NCBI RefSeq assembly: GCF_023243045.1
Contig: NZ_JALKFX010000013.1
Coordinates: forward strand, 1-64,000
Source: Frankia sp. AgB32
GTDB lineage: Bacteria; Actinomycetota; Actinomycetes; Frankiales; Frankiaceae
DNA: 64,000 nt
Direction: 5' to 3'
In this document: positions 44,008 through 53,440 of the stretch, in pieces
Position numbering within the stretch: the stretch's first letter is position 1
Layout: the number at the start of each line of letters is the position of its first letter
The notes under the pieces: model-generated
Seen by the model: only the letters and a program-made list of their open reading frames with translations
Told to the model about the DNA's origin: nothing
Databases searched by the model: none
Translations under genes and position numbers: made by a program

Positions 44008-45648
44008 GTGCCTGACTGGCCCGGCTCCGACGGCTCCGACGGCTCCGGCTCCGACGCCGCCGGCGGGAAACTCGATCGCCGACGGTTACTCCGACTCGGG
44101 ACGGCGGGCATCGCCCTCGGTACGGCCGGCGGACTACTTGCCGCCTGTGGCGGCGGCGCGGCGAGCAACGGCGCGGCCGCGGCGGGATCAGCCTGGCCGA
44201 GCGCGCGGCTGCCGGCGTCGGCGGCGCAGTCGATCGACCCGCAGCAGTTCCTGCCCACGAGCCAGTTGCAGGCGTACGGCGTCGAGGCGGACCGGCTGGG
44301 GCTGCGGGCGACCGGAGCCGCGAACCACGAGGGGTACCTGCGCACCCTCGCCGGGCAGTTCCGGCGGGCGGGCGTTGCCGACGTGGCGTTGGAGCCGGTG
44401 CCGATGCGCCAGTGGCTGGCCACGTCCTGGTCGTTGTCGGCGGGCGGCGGTGAGCGGGCAGACACGTACTACGTGCCGTACTCGCAGCAGACCGGGCCCG
44501 GCGGCGTCACCGCCCCGATGGTCCACCTGCCGCTGGGCACCGGCGACGAGGCCGCGGTGCGCGCCGCCCTCGCGAGCGTGGACGTCAAGGGAAAGATCGC
44601 TGTCTTCGAGGTCGCCTACACGGCACTCACCCTGCAGACGTTCATCGGCATCAGTTACCCGGGCGCCTACCTGCAACCGGCCGGCGACCCGCGCGGCGTC
44701 TCGACCGCCTACCGCCGTCCCTGGTTCAACACCATCGCCCGGACGCTGGACCTGATCGCCGCGGCCGGCGCCGTCGGCACCGTCGGCATCTGGCCGGACC
44801 TGCCGGGGCGATGGGCCCGGCAGTACACCCCGTACGACGCCGTGTTCCGGCCGATCCCCGGGCTGTGGATCGACCGCGACGGCGGCGCGCGGCTCAAGGA
44901 ACTGGCGGGCAACGGCGCGCCTGCCACGATCAGGCTCGAGGCGACCGTCCGCGACACCACGACCCACAACCTCGTCGGCTACATCACGGGCCGGTCCACC
45001 GAGCTGACCGTCCTGCACACGCACACCGACGGGACGAACGGCATCGAGGAGAACGGCCCGATAGGCATCCTCGCCGCCGCCCAGTACCTCGCCCGGCTCC
45101 CCAGGACGTCACTGCCCCGCACCATCATGATCATGCTGTCGACGGGTCACTTCGCCGGCGGCGTCGGCATCCGGCACTTCCTCACCCAGCACGCCGCCGA
45201 CCTGGTGCCCCGGATCAGCTCGATCCTCACCCTCGAGCATCTCGGCACCCGGGAGTACCTGCCCGCCGCCGACGGCTCGATCCAGCCCACCGGACGGACC
45301 GAACTCGGCACGTACTTCGCGCCGAACAGCCCGGGCCTGGTCGCCGCCACCAGCGCCGCCGTGCGCCGGGACCAGATCTCCTCCACCGTCGCCCGGCCCT
45401 TCTCCGCCGGCCCGCCCGACGCGAAGCAGCCCGTCGGCTGGCCCGGCGAAGGCACCTACTTCTGGTGGTACGGCGGCCTGCCGACCGCGAACTACATCAC
45501 CGGCCCCTACGGCCTGATCACCGCGGATCTCGACACGACCGACATGGTTGACTACAGCCTGATGCGCCGCGAGGCCATGACCTCGGTCGGCACCATCCTC
45601 CAACTGGCCGCCACCAGCAGCGCCGAGCTACGCGTCGCGGCCGGCTGA
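44008..45648 (+). CDS. M28-like peptidase lipoprotein with Tat-type signal
   Basis: A 546-residue exported protein. DRRRLLRLGTAGIALGTAGGLLAACGGG is an Arg-rich leader with a lipobox Cys near 49. A protease-associated region (KIAVFEVAYTALTL) and an M28-like part follow: LTVLHTHTDGTNGIEENGPIGILAAAQYLARL with His and Asp ligands, IMIMLSTGHFAGGVGIRHF in the GHFxG position, and LEHLGTREY. The typical HSD ligand motif is replaced by HTHTDG, so activity is likely but not certain. A GTG start is preceded by AGGAGG. The N-terminal Gly/Ser/Asp segment before the signal is unusually long. Confidence 0.75.
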   Translation: MPDWPGSDGSDGSGSDAAGGKLDRRRLLRLGTAGIALGTAGGLLAACGGGAASNGAAAAGSAWPSARLPASAAQSIDPQQFLPTSQLQAYGVEADRLGLRATGAANHEGYLRTLAGQFRRAGVADVALEPVPMRQWLATSWSLSAGGGERADTYYVPYSQQTGPGGVTAPMVHLPLGTGDEAAVRAALASVDVKGKIAVFEVAYTALTLQTFIGISYPGAYLQPAGDPRGVSTAYRRPWFNTIARTLDLIAAAGAVGTVGIWPDLPGRWARQYTPYDAVFRPIPGLWIDRDGGARLKELAGNGAPATIRLEATVRDTTTHNLVGYITGRSTELTVLHTHTDGTNGIEENGPIGILAAAQYLARLPRTSLPRTIMIMLSTGHFAGGVGIRHFLTQHAADLVPRISSILTLEHLGTREYLPAADGSIQPTGRTELGTYFAPNSPGLVAATSAAVRRDQISSTVARPFSAGPPDAKQPVGWPGEGTYFWWYGGLPTANYITGPYGLITADLDTTDMVDYSLMRREAMTSVGTILQLAATSSAELRVAAG

Positions 45649-45689
45649 GAGCGAGTCGTCCTGACTGGCGAACAGCCCCCGACGGCCAG

Positions 45690-46215
45690 CCGTACCCGAT
45701 CTACGGCCGGCGGTTCAGCGTCGGCAGACCCACGGCGGACACACCGGTGATCGTGCTCGTGCACGGCGTGGACGCCGACGCGTACATCTGGGACCTGACG
45801 CCGCAGTGGTCGGTGGCCCGCCGGCTCGCCGCCGCCGGGTACGTCGTCCTCGCCTATGACCGGCTCGGCTACCGGTACAGCCCCTACACCGGCGAGGGTG
45901 GGCCCACCGCGCTCGCCGTCTCCGCGCAGCAGGCGGTCCTGGGAGACCGCCTCCTACGTCGCCCAGGCCACGGAGAACGCGATGCTGATCCCCCGCACCG
46001 GTGCCGTCCCCGTGCTGCTCGCCGGCGCCGACCACGACGCGATCATGCCCGGTCAGGCGAACGCGCTCGAGCTGTCCGCCTGGCGTGAGCACTGCGGCTG
46101 CGACGTCTCCCAGTTCGTCCTGACCGACACCGGCCACGCGTTCCAGGCACACCGCTCCCTCGACCAGTGGACCAGCCACGTCGTCACCTGGCTGCGGCAG
46201 AAGGGAATCCGATGA
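45690..46215 (+). pseudogene. alpha/beta hydrolase, internal deletion
   Basis: The first frame gives VIVLVHGVDADAYIWDLTPQWSVARRLAAAGYVVLAYDRLGYRYSPYTGEGG, the start of a hydrolase with the oxyanion HG motif. Near 45940 it shifts to SYVAQATENAMLIPRTGAVPVLLAGADHDAIMPGQANALELSAW and DTGHAFQAHRSLDQW, which carries the Asp and His of the triad. The nucleophile elbow (GxSxG) and about 100 residues around it are missing. The gene is therefore dead. Its last bases overlap the ATG of the next lipoprotein. Confidence 0.8.
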
Positions 46216-46922
46216 GCACGACCACGAGCGGCGGCTTCTCCGTCCGCGGGAGGGTGGCCATCCTCGTGGCGGCCTCGGTGACGGTTCTCGCGGGCTGTGC
46301 CGGTGACGGGCTGCCTGGTGGACTGGCAGCCGCGACGACACCGCAGGCCGCGGTCACCCGGCAGGTGACGCTGGCCCCGGTCGACCAACGCGGACAGGTG
46401 ACGAGCGGCTGGAGCGTCGACGAACGTGACGACGACCCCGACTCGCCGATCGACTGCGGGGACACCAGCCAGGCGTACCCGTCGCCGGCCGGCGTCAGCG
46501 GCGACATCTACTACTGTTCGCCGAGCGCCGCCGGCGCCGACGCCTGCTGGCCGACGCCCCGGCCCCGCCGGATGCTCTGCCTCCACGACCCGTTCGCCAC
46601 CACGCTGTCCGCGCTGACGGCGACGGCGCTCGTCGCCAAGGTCCCCCCGGCGGGCAACCCCGTCCCGCTCGGCCTGCGCCTGGCCGACGGCGACAGGTGC
46701 CGGCTGCGTGACGGCGGCGCGTGGGGCTCCCCGGAGAACCATCCCGACTACGTCGGCTACTACTCCTGCGGCCAGGGGGGCATCGTCTGGGCGCGCCCGG
46801 ATTCGCCCGCCGGCGGCATCGACAGGACCACCAGCCGCTGGACCGTCCTGCGTGGCGACGTCACCGGCCCCCTCGCCACCGTTCCCGTCACCGAGGCCTA
46901 CCTCGTCGCCACCGCCCCCTGA
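46212..46922 (+). CDS. lipoprotein of unknown function, Cys-rich
   Basis: A 236-residue protein starting MSTTTSGGFSVRGRVAILVAASVTVLAGCAG with the lipobox Cys near 29. The mature domain has several Cys (PIDCGDTSQAYPS, IYYCSPSAAGADACW, MLCLHDPF, DRCRLRDGG, YYSCGQGG), probably disulfide-linked, and no known family pattern. The ATG overlaps the stop of the hydrolase remnant (ATGA), so the two genes once formed an operon. With the hydrolase broken, its function is uncertain. Confidence 0.75.
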   Translation: MSTTTSGGFSVRGRVAILVAASVTVLAGCAGDGLPGGLAAATTPQAAVTRQVTLAPVDQRGQVTSGWSVDERDDDPDSPIDCGDTSQAYPSPAGVSGDIYYCSPSAAGADACWPTPRPRRMLCLHDPFATTLSALTATALVAKVPPAGNPVPLGLRLADGDRCRLRDGGAWGSPENHPDYVGYYSCGQGGIVWARPDSPAGGIDRTTSRWTVLRGDVTGPLATVPVTEAYLVATAP

Positions 46923-47120
46923 GCCGCTGGCCTCGGGTCCGCCCCCGCCGACACGCCGGCCGGCCTCGTCACGTCCCTGGGTACAGTGATGATGGCTGCC
47001 TCCGGGCGCCACGGCGGTGGGGCCCGCCGTACCCGAACCGCGGCGGTCGCCGCCAACGGTCCCTGCTTGTGGCGAGTCGCGCCCACACTGGCCGGGGCGC
47101 CGCGCAGGTGGGGAGTGTCC

Positions 47121-47597
47121 ATGGCTGACGTCGGGAAGGCCGTCGAGCCCACCGATCCCGATGTTGATCTGCATGTTCCGGCGCAGCGAAGTGAGCTTCG
47201 CCGGGCGCCGGGCCCGCTGCTCGGGATGATCGCCGCCGGCGGCGCGATCGGCGCCTGCGCCCGGTACGGGCTGGGGCTGGCGTGGCCGCCACCGGCCGGC
47301 GCGTTCCCGTGGACGACGTGGGCGGTGAACGTCTGCGGCTGCGCGGCGATCGGCGTGCTGATGGTGCTGATCGCCGAGATGCGGACCGCGCATCCGCTGG
47401 TCCGCCCGTTCCTGGGCACCGGGATCCTCGGCGGGTTCACCACCTTCTCGACGTATGCGGTGGACGCGGAGCGGCTGCTGGACGCCGGCCGGGCGGGCCT
47501 GGCGTTGGCCTACCTGGCGGGCACGATGCTCGGCGCGCTCGGCGCGGTGTGGGCGGCCGCCACGGCGACGCGGCGGCTCGCGCGGGGGCGGCGATGA
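47121..47597 (+). CDS. crcB: CrcB/FluC fluoride channel, first copy
   Basis: A 158-residue membrane protein with four helices. It shows [39 protein letters not shown] (the conserved N), [24 protein letters not shown] (the GGFTTFSTY signature) and [18 protein letters not shown]. FluC channels export fluoride and work as antiparallel dimers. Actinobacteria and firmicutes often encode two genes for a heterodimer. The ATG at 47121 follows GGTGGGGAG. The second copy starts 37 nt after this gene ends. Confidence 0.93.
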   Translation: MADVGKAVEPTDPDVDLHVPAQRSELRRAPGPLLGMIAAGGAIGACARYGLGLAWPPPAGAFPWTTWAVNVCGCAAIGVLMVLIAEMRTAHPLVRPFLGTGILGGFTTFSTYAVDAERLLDAGRAGLALAYLAGTMLGALGAVWAAATATRRLARGRR

Positions 47598-47634
47598 CTC
47601 GTGCGACCGGACGGCCTGCGCGCGGAGCGGGCCG

Positions 47635-48009
47635 GTGAACTGGCTGCTGGTGATCGCCGGGGCGGTGGTCGGCGCGCCGCTGCGGTATCTGACCGACCGC
47701 GCCGTCCAGGCACGCCACGACTCGGTCTTCCCGTGGGGCACCTTCACGGTCAACGTCGCCGCGACCCTGGTCCTCGGCCTGGTCACCGGCGCGGTGACCG
47801 CCGGGGCCGCCTCGCCGCGGGTGGCGCTGCTGATCGGGACGGGGTGGTGCGGGGCGCTCAGCACCTGCTCGACGTTCTCCTACGAGACGCTGCGCCTGGC
47901 CGAGACCGGCTCCCGGACCCTCGCCCTGCTCAACGTGGTGGGCAGCGTGTTCGCCGCGATCGGAGCCGCCACCCTCGGCGTGGCGCTGTCGCGGGCGATC
48001 TGGGGCTGA
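47635..48009 (+). CDS. crcB: CrcB/FluC fluoride channel, second copy
   Basis: A 124-residue protein: VNWLLVIAGAVVGAPLRYLTDRAVQ, FPWGTFTVNVAATLVLGLVTGAV, IGTGWCGALSTCSTFSYETLRLA and ALLNVVGSVFAAIGAATLGVAL. The signature GALSTCSTFSYE corresponds to GGFTTFSTY of the first copy. The GTG start is preceded by GGAG. Together with the first gene it probably forms a two-subunit channel. Confidence 0.93.
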   Translation: MNWLLVIAGAVVGAPLRYLTDRAVQARHDSVFPWGTFTVNVAATLVLGLVTGAVTAGAASPRVALLIGTGWCGALSTCSTFSYETLRLAETGSRTLALLNVVGSVFAAIGAATLGVALSRAIWG

Positions 48010-48133
48010 GGAAACGCGGACGCGGCGGCCGGCCCGAGCTGGCGTTCCACGGCCCGTTCGCGCTGCCCAGGGTGACCGGAACCATGCGCAGGACCGCGCG
48101 AAGGAGGTTCGCGGCACCGCCGAACGGGACAGG

Positions 48134-48149
48134 TCCTCAGTACTGAGGA
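48134..48149. promoter_or_regulatory. 16-bp perfect palindrome upstream of the methyltransferase
   Basis: TCCTCAGTACTGAGGA is an exact palindrome directly before the ribosome site AAGGAG (48151-48156) of the gene at 48166. It could be an operator or an RNA hairpin that covers the ribosome site. No regulator gene stands beside it. Confidence 0.6.
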
Positions 48150-48165
48150 AAAGGAGCACTGCCTG

Positions 48166-49152
48166 ATGCAGCCGTCCCCGACCAGCGATCACCCCGCGCC
48201 CGTCATCGACCGTACCGTTCCGTCCGGGGGCCGCACGCTCCGGGAGCCACCGTTCGACGGGCCACAGGTGCACCACACGTCGACGCCGGCCGCCGGCCGC
48301 CGACCGCCGGCGCGCCACGAAGGCCCGGCCGCCAGTGAGGCCCGGGTGCTCGCCGTCGTCGACGGTCCGGACACGGCGGACTACACGGACGCAGCCGACT
48401 ATGTGGCGCACACGGCGACGCTGCGGGGAGTCGTCCGGCAGCGGCTGGTCACCCGCGCGCTGATCGAGCATCTGCCGCCCGCACCGGCGCGGCTGATCGA
48501 CATCGGCGGCGGGAACGGCGTGCAGGCGATGGAGTTCGCCCGGCGGGGATATGACGTGACCGTCTGCGAACCCGACTCGCGGATGCTGGCCGAGGCGCGC
48601 CGCGTGCTGGCCGGCGCCCCCGAGTCGGTTCGCCGCCGCGTCGAACTGGTCCAAGGGGACGGACGGGACGCCGTTCGGCTGGTGGGAACGGGCTGGGACG
48701 CCACCTTCTGCCATGGCGTGATCATGTTCGTCCCGGAGCCCGCGCCCCTGCTGAACGTCCTCGTCGAGCTCACCCGCCCCGGCGGGATCGTCTCCGTGGT
48801 CGGCAAGAACGGCCCGGCTCTCGCGTTGCGCGCGGGACTGCAGAGCCGCTGGCAGGACACCGCGGCGCTGCTCGACGAGCCGGGGTTCACGGCAGCCGCC
48901 GGGCCGGGCCGGCAGCCGACGGTGCCGCTACCGCCCGGCGACGATCCGGCGAACGTCGCCGCGATCCTCACCGCCGCCGGAACGCGCCCGCTCGCCTGGT
49001 ACGGCATCAGGACCTTCACCGACCATCTCGGCGACCTCCCACCAGGACCGGACGTCGACACCGTCGTCGACGCCGAATGGGCGGCCGGCGCGCGGGACCC
49101 CTACCGCGGGATCGCCCGCCTGATCCACCACGTCCATCGCCGGACCGAGTAA
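48166..49152 (+). CDS. SAM-dependent methyltransferase
   Basis: A 328-residue protein. After a Pro/Arg-rich, poorly conserved N-terminus (about 65 residues) comes a class I methyltransferase: LIDIGGGNGVQAMEFARRGYDVTVCEPDSRML (motif I with the acidic end), VELVQGDGRDAV, ATFCHGVIMFVPEPAPLL and LTRPGGIVSVVGKNG. The C-terminal part (WYGIRTFTDHLGDLPPGPDVDTVVDAEWAAGARDPYRGIARLIHHVHRR) is found in a family that I recall from actinobacteria. The substrate is unknown. A relic of the same kind of gene lies at 31693-31760. The ATG follows AAGGAG by 9 nt, and a 16-bp palindrome precedes that. Confidence 0.85.
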   Translation: MQPSPTSDHPAPVIDRTVPSGGRTLREPPFDGPQVHHTSTPAAGRRPPARHEGPAASEARVLAVVDGPDTADYTDAADYVAHTATLRGVVRQRLVTRALIEHLPPAPARLIDIGGGNGVQAMEFARRGYDVTVCEPDSRMLAEARRVLAGAPESVRRRVELVQGDGRDAVRLVGTGWDATFCHGVIMFVPEPAPLLNVLVELTRPGGIVSVVGKNGPALALRAGLQSRWQDTAALLDEPGFTAAAGPGRQPTVPLPPGDDPANVAAILTAAGTRPLAWYGIRTFTDHLGDLPPGPDVDTVVDAEWAAGARDPYRGIARLIHHVHRRTE

Positions 49153-49199
49153 CGCGGCGGCTGCCTGCGGGTCCGGCCTGCGGCGCGGCCGCACGGGTC

Positions 49200-49520
49200 A
49201 GCCGGGTCGCGACCCGGCGGTCAGCGCCGGCGACGGTCTCGCGGAGGACAGCCCTCGACGGAGCGCTCGAGTCAACGCACCGCCCAGAGGCGGACCCGTC
49301 CCATCGAGGCTGGCTGTTGCCACGTTCTGGCCGTCAGGGGCGAACGCCACGGCGACAGCGGCCTCGGAGCGGCCGGTCAACGGCCCGCCGGCAGGAAACG
49401 GACTCGCGAGATAGCGACGTGCCAAAGCCGGACCGTACGGTCCTCGCTCGCGGTCGCCAATGTCAGACCGTCCGGCGACAACGCGACCGACTGCACCGAC
49501 GAAACGGGATGATGATCGCG
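49200..49520 (-). pseudogene. WD40-repeat protein remnant
   Basis: On the minus strand two WD40 blades are visible in shifted frames: SVALSPDGLTLATASEDRTVRLWHVA, then SEAAVAVAFAPDGQNVATASLDGT followed after a one-base shift by RVRLWAV. The pattern SPDG-LATAS-DRTVRLW is diagnostic. No start, sensor or other blades remain, so this is a fragment of a larger WD40 protein. A second WD40 remnant lies at 62701-63503. Confidence 0.75.
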
Positions 49521-49544
49521 TGGGTCCCCGGAGCGTCGAACCCC

Positions 49545-49709
49545 TCAGCCGCCGCTGCCGCTTGAGCCTCCGCCACCGCTTGAGCCGCTGCTGCCCGAGC
49601 CGTGACCGCCCGAGTCCTGGCTTCCCGATCCGCTACTACCTGCTCCACTACCCGATCCGCTACCGCCTGAGCCGCCACCCGAACGGCTTCCTCGACCCCA
49701 CAGTCCCAT
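49545..49709 (-). CDS. small Gly/Ser-rich protein
   Basis: A 54-residue protein beginning MGLWGRGSRSGGGSGGSGSG and ending in a Gly/Ser repeat with single Asp, Gln and His. The ATG at 49709 is preceded by a perfect AGGAGG at 6 nt, which argues for a real gene although the protein is of low complexity. Similar short proteins with an MGLF/W start and Gly/Ser tail occur in actinobacteria without a known role. It lies 179 nt after the response regulator gene on the same strand. Confidence 0.55.
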   Translation of the reverse strand: MGLWGRGSRSGGGSGGSGSGSGAGSSGSGSQDSGGHGSGSSGSSGGGGSSGSGG

Positions 49710-49888
49710 GGAAATCCTCCTGCCGACCTCGACTGTTTCGCGGGAAAGGCGCGGCGACCTTGGTCGGTACGTCGCGGACCTCCGCCTCGAGACCAGAATC
49801 CGCTTCGGATCGAGACGTAACATCAGGGCTGGCCCTGAATGCCACCTGCCGAGCGTGGATGCCGATCCGGGTGCCGACACCTTCTGTT

Positions 49889-50560
49889 TCAGCCGCGAAA
49901 CCGCAGGTAGGAGAGCACCGCCAGCACCCGACGGTGGTCGTCTGCATCATGCTGCAGGTCGAGCCGGTTGAAGATGCTGCGCACATGAGAGTCCACGGTC
50001 TTCTCCGCGAGAACGAGTTGTCGGCGAATGCCGAGATTGGAACGGCCTTCCGCCATCAGCGCCAGCACCTCGCGTTCACGCTTGCTCAGCCTGTCAAGCT
50101 CACCCCGTCGAGACCGCATCATCAGCTCGACGATCGCGGGGTCGACCACGTAGCCACCCCGGGCAACGCGGCGCACGGCGTGCACGAAGCCAGCGCTACT
50201 GATGCGCTCCTTGAGGAGGTATCCCACGGCTCGGGCATCGCCGCCGAACACCGCGTCGAGGTAGTCGGACTCAACGTGCTGGGACAGCACCAGCACGGCG
50301 ACGTCAGGGAAGGTCTCGCGGATCTCGGCCGCCGCCCGAAGCCCTTCTGTCGTGCAGGTCGGTGGCATCCGGACGTCCACGATGGCGATGGTCGGCCGGA
50401 TGGCGGCGACGGTGGCCCGGAGGCTGGTCGGATCGCCGACCTGCGCCGCCACGTCGAAACCGTTGTCCCGTAACAGGCCGGCCACTGCCGTCCGGATCAG
50501 CTCCGCGTCGTCGGCCAGTACGACCCGGATCGGCGCCTCCGCCGGGGCTTGCACAGTCAT
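49889..50560 (-). CDS. NarL/LuxR-family response regulator
   Basis: A 223-residue regulator. The receiver domain has DD (17-18), the phosphorylation site Asp62 in AIVDVRMPP and Lys near 115 in [10 protein letters not shown]. The LuxR-type HTH is at the C-terminus: [45 protein letters not shown]. All key residues are present. The ATG at 50560 has AAGGAG 8 nt upstream. It lies 85 nt after the histidine kinase gene and should be phosphorylated by it. The target genes are unknown. Confidence 0.93.
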   Translation of the reverse strand: MTVQAPAEAPIRVVLADDAELIRTAVAGLLRDNGFDVAAQVGDPTSLRATVAAIRPTIAIVDVRMPPTCTTEGLRAAAEIRETFPDVAVLVLSQHVESDYLDAVFGGDARAVGYLLKERISSAGFVHAVRRVARGGYVVDPAIVELMMRSRRGELDRLSKREREVLALMAEGRSNLGIRRQLVLAEKTVDSHVRSIFNRLDLQHDADDHRRVLAVLSYLRFRG

Positions 50561-50645
50561 TGGGCTGTACTCCTTCCGCTCGCCTGCCCGTGGACTGACC
50601 ATCGTCGGGTTGTCCGACGCCGTCGTGCCGCCGTGAGGTGCATCG

Positions 50646-52538
50646 TCACGTCGCGTATCCCGCCTCTCGCTCAACGGGCCCCTCCCGTGGTGTCGTGGCC
50701 TGTTGAAGAGGGATGATCGCCGTCAGGGACGTGCCAGCGCCAGGCTCGCTGCGAACGGTCAACGCCCCGTCCAGCGCCGACACACGGTCGCGAAGTCCGA
50801 GCAGGCCGGTGCCAGCTTTGTCGTCGGCTCCCCCGACGCCGTCATCGGTCACCTGGACACGTAGTACCGAGTCGTGACAGCCGACAGTGATCCACACATG
50901 GGTCGCCCGCGCGTGCTTCACCGCGTTGGCAAGCGCCTCCGCCACCACGAAGTAGGCCGTCACTTCCACGGCCGGGCCTGGCCGGACCTCAGGCCGAGTG
51001 ATCTTTTTCATCGTAACCAGACCCGCGGGGTCAGGAGACGGCAAATCCGACGTGCAGAGGTGAACATCCAGTGGAGAGCGTTCGGCGAGGCCGCGTATCG
51101 CGGGCACCAGTCCTGCATCAGTGAGAATGGCCGGGTGAATGCCACGGGCGAGCTCTCGCAGCTCGCCTATGGCCGCGTCCAGGCCGGTCGCGCAGTCGGC
51201 GAGCAAGTCCGCGGATCGGGCGTCGCCCGTGCTGTCCAGACGCTGCCGTGCCCGCCGCAAGCCCACCGCGACGGCCACCAGGCTTTGCTGCGCACCGTCG
51301 TGCAGGTCGCGCTCCAGCTGGCGGCGCGCGGCGTCGGCCGCGGCGACGATCCGCCCACGTGACGCCCGCACCTCGGCCAGTCGCGCGTGCACCTCGGCGG
51401 CCAACCGCTGGTTCTCCAGCGCCAGCCCCGCGGCCGCCGTCACCGCGTCCAGCAGGTGGGCGTCCTCCCGCAGCGCCGGGTCGTGCAGCAACGCGGCAAC
51501 CCGGTGGCCACCGCGCTCGACGAGTCGGACACAGCGATCGGAGGTCACCGCCGGAAGCTCCAACGGCCGGCCCTCGCCGTCCACGAACGTCTCCGCCTCG
51601 GAATGCCAGTAACCGACCTGCAGCGCCGGGTCACCCAACGCCCGTGCCAGCTCCGCCCGCAGCCCGGCCGCGGACACCGGCTCCCGCAGCCGAACGAGCA
51701 GGCTTCCCACAGCGGAGCGCCCCAGCCGCACGCGCAGCACCCCGGCGAGGAACCCCAACGGCAACATGCAGAACGCCAGCCAGTACACCCAGAGCAACGT
51801 CGACCGCCACGGCTGGCCCGGACCGAGCAACCCGCCGACGGACGTGGCCGCGCCTCCCAGCAGGCCGGCGAGGAAGACCGGAGCGAGTACCCGACGCAGT
51901 GGCCGGCCGGCGCTCATCCATCTGCGGACCAGCACCACCAGCACGCCCGCGGCCACGACCGCGGAGAGTATGCCGACGGCGCGGTCGAGCAGCCCGCTGA
52001 GCCGCTCACTGTCCGCCAGCAGCAGCAGGTTGCGCCGTGGAATCGCGAGCCTCTCGTTGTTGGTGAACAGCGCTCTGATCGGAGCGAGCACGAACACGCC
52101 ACCGTAGGCCGCCCCGACCAGCCATCCCTCCGTCTGCGAGGCCAGCCGGCCGTACGGGAACGCCAACACCAGATGAGCCAGAAATCCACTCGACGCCCGG
52201 GCGAACAGCAGGCCGGTGGTGTGGACCCACGGAGTGGTAGATAACTGGAGATCCTCGAAAAAAAGGCCGATACCGGCCAGGACGACGAGAAGCGCGACGG
52301 GGTTTTCCGGACGACGCGTATGCGCCACCACGCCGGCGACGAGAAAGAGGAGCCCGCCGATGCAGTTCGCCGCCGTGTCGGCGAGCGGGTGATAGTGCTG
52401 GTCGACCTTGAACGTCAGCGCGGCCACCGCGAGCGGCACGCCCAGTCCGACCGCGAGCCACACAGGTGAGACCTGGCGTGGGATACCACGGCGTCCACGA
52501 TGCCAGCCGGTCCCGACCGCGATTCCTTCGACGCTCAT
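50646..52538 (-). CDS. sensor histidine kinase (NarX/HisKA_3 type) with many membrane helices
   Basis: A 630-residue kinase. The N-terminal 280 residues hold about eight hydrophobic helices ([102 protein letters not shown]). A GAF-like region follows, then the phosphoacceptor box [14 protein letters not shown] with His near 414. The ATPase part has [13 protein letters not shown] (N box), [10 protein letters not shown] (G1) and [16 protein letters not shown] (G2). It is complete. It pairs with the regulator at 49889. Confidence 0.93.
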   Translation of the reverse strand: MSVEGIAVGTGWHRGRRGIPRQVSPVWLAVGLGVPLAVAALTFKVDQHYHPLADTAANCIGGLLFLVAGVVAHTRRPENPVALLVVLAGIGLFFEDLQLSTTPWVHTTGLLFARASSGFLAHLVLAFPYGRLASQTEGWLVGAAYGGVFVLAPIRALFTNNERLAIPRRNLLLLADSERLSGLLDRAVGILSAVVAAGVLVVLVRRWMSAGRPLRRVLAPVFLAGLLGGAATSVGGLLGPGQPWRSTLLWVYWLAFCMLPLGFLAGVLRVRLGRSAVGSLLVRLREPVSAAGLRAELARALGDPALQVGYWHSEAETFVDGEGRPLELPAVTSDRCVRLVERGGHRVAALLHDPALREDAHLLDAVTAAAGLALENQRLAAEVHARLAEVRASRGRIVAAADAARRQLERDLHDGAQQSLVAVAVGLRRARQRLDSTGDARSADLLADCATGLDAAIGELRELARGIHPAILTDAGLVPAIRGLAERSPLDVHLCTSDLPSPDPAGLVTMKKITRPEVRPGPAVEVTAYFVVAEALANAVKHARATHVWITVGCHDSVLRVQVTDDGVGGADDKAGTGLLGLRDRVSALDGALTVRSEPGAGTSLTAIIPLQQATTPREGPVEREAGYAT

Positions 52539-52937
52539 TCCTCGGACATTCGCATCGCTCCGAGCGGGCTGTCAACGGATCTGTGCGTTCCTCGACGTTC
52601 ATGTCGGGAACCCGGTTTGACGACGACCTGACCGGCGAGTGGGCCGGCCCGTCGCGGCCGGTCAGAGTATGTCGGACCAGCGCGGGCGGGCGGCTCCGAC
52701 TGCCGGCGAATCACTGACCACGGGCGAGGCTGACCGCGAGCCGCCGCGGAGGTCGCCATCCGGCTGTTCAGGGTCAGCCCTGATGCCATTCCCACCCGAG
52801 AGCGGCACGCTGACTCCGTGCGGAAGCGTCGACGCCCGGCGTATGCGGGCGTCGACGGGCCCGACGATGTCCGGGTGCTGTCGCCGCGGTGGGCAGGACG
52901 GACTGGCTTGCTCTCATTTTCGTCCGGAAGGTGATGT
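52539..52937. other. intergenic region with a long hairpin
   Basis: 399 nt between the kinase start and the Tat-type ORF. Apart from the hairpin at 52827-52857 I see no gene or repeat. The kinase promoter should lie near 52540-52620. Confidence 0.4.
52827..52857. repeat. 12-bp perfect inverted repeat (hairpin)
   Basis: CGTCGACGCCCG at 52827-52838 and CGGGCGTCGACG at 52846-52857 pair fully around a 7-nt loop. There is no T-run after it, so it is not a classical terminator. It could be a regulatory hairpin or an operator. Confidence 0.7.
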
Positions 52938-53108
52938 ATGGGACTTTCTCGCAGACAGGTCCTGGGAGCCGCGTCCGCGGCGACGGCGGGAGCTTTCATC
53001 CCGGCGACGGGCTCCGCAGCGATGGCCGCGACGGCGACACGGATCGGCACGACGGTCTCCTCACCGACCATTCTTGGAGGCGGCCCCTCAAGCACCCGTT
53101 CTATGTAG
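52938..53108 (+). pseudogene. truncated Tat-exported protein
   Basis: A 56-residue frame with a clear twin-arginine leader MGLSRRQVLGAASAATAGAFIPATGSAAMAA and a few more residues (TILGGGPSS) before a stop. GGAAGGTG precedes the ATG. Only the signal peptide of a larger secreted protein seems to be left. The following 300 nt contain fragments such as FANYYGTFRATGHESRTAV in another frame, perhaps the worn remainder. The family cannot be named. Confidence 0.5.
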
Positions 53109-53440
53109 CCTTCGCGGCCGGCGGCAGCGATGGCGGAGCGACTCCAAACCACCCCTCTGAGCGGCATCCGTGGCGCCGCTCGATGCAAACACGCCCACGC
53201 CCACGAGTATCCGTTCGCGAACTACTACGGAACGTTCCGGGCCACGGGTCACGAGTCGCGCACCGCCGTATGCTGCTCCTCGACCTCGCCAGGCGGAAAC
53301 ACCCAGCGGGAGGCCCCGTCCATCAACCACTGTGGAGGCTGGCCTCCTCCGCGCCCGTGCTGTGCCTCAGGCCAGGGTCGCGATGAGTCCGAACGTTCGG
53401 AGCACTGGTCGGGCGGTTGCTGGAGACGAAAGGGGTTCAG
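53109..53440. other. non-coding stretch, probably degraded 3' part of the Tat-exported gene
   Basis: 332 nt with frames that change every 50-100 nt and no start. No known family was recognised. AAAGGGG near 53430 serves the next gene. Confidence 0.35.
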
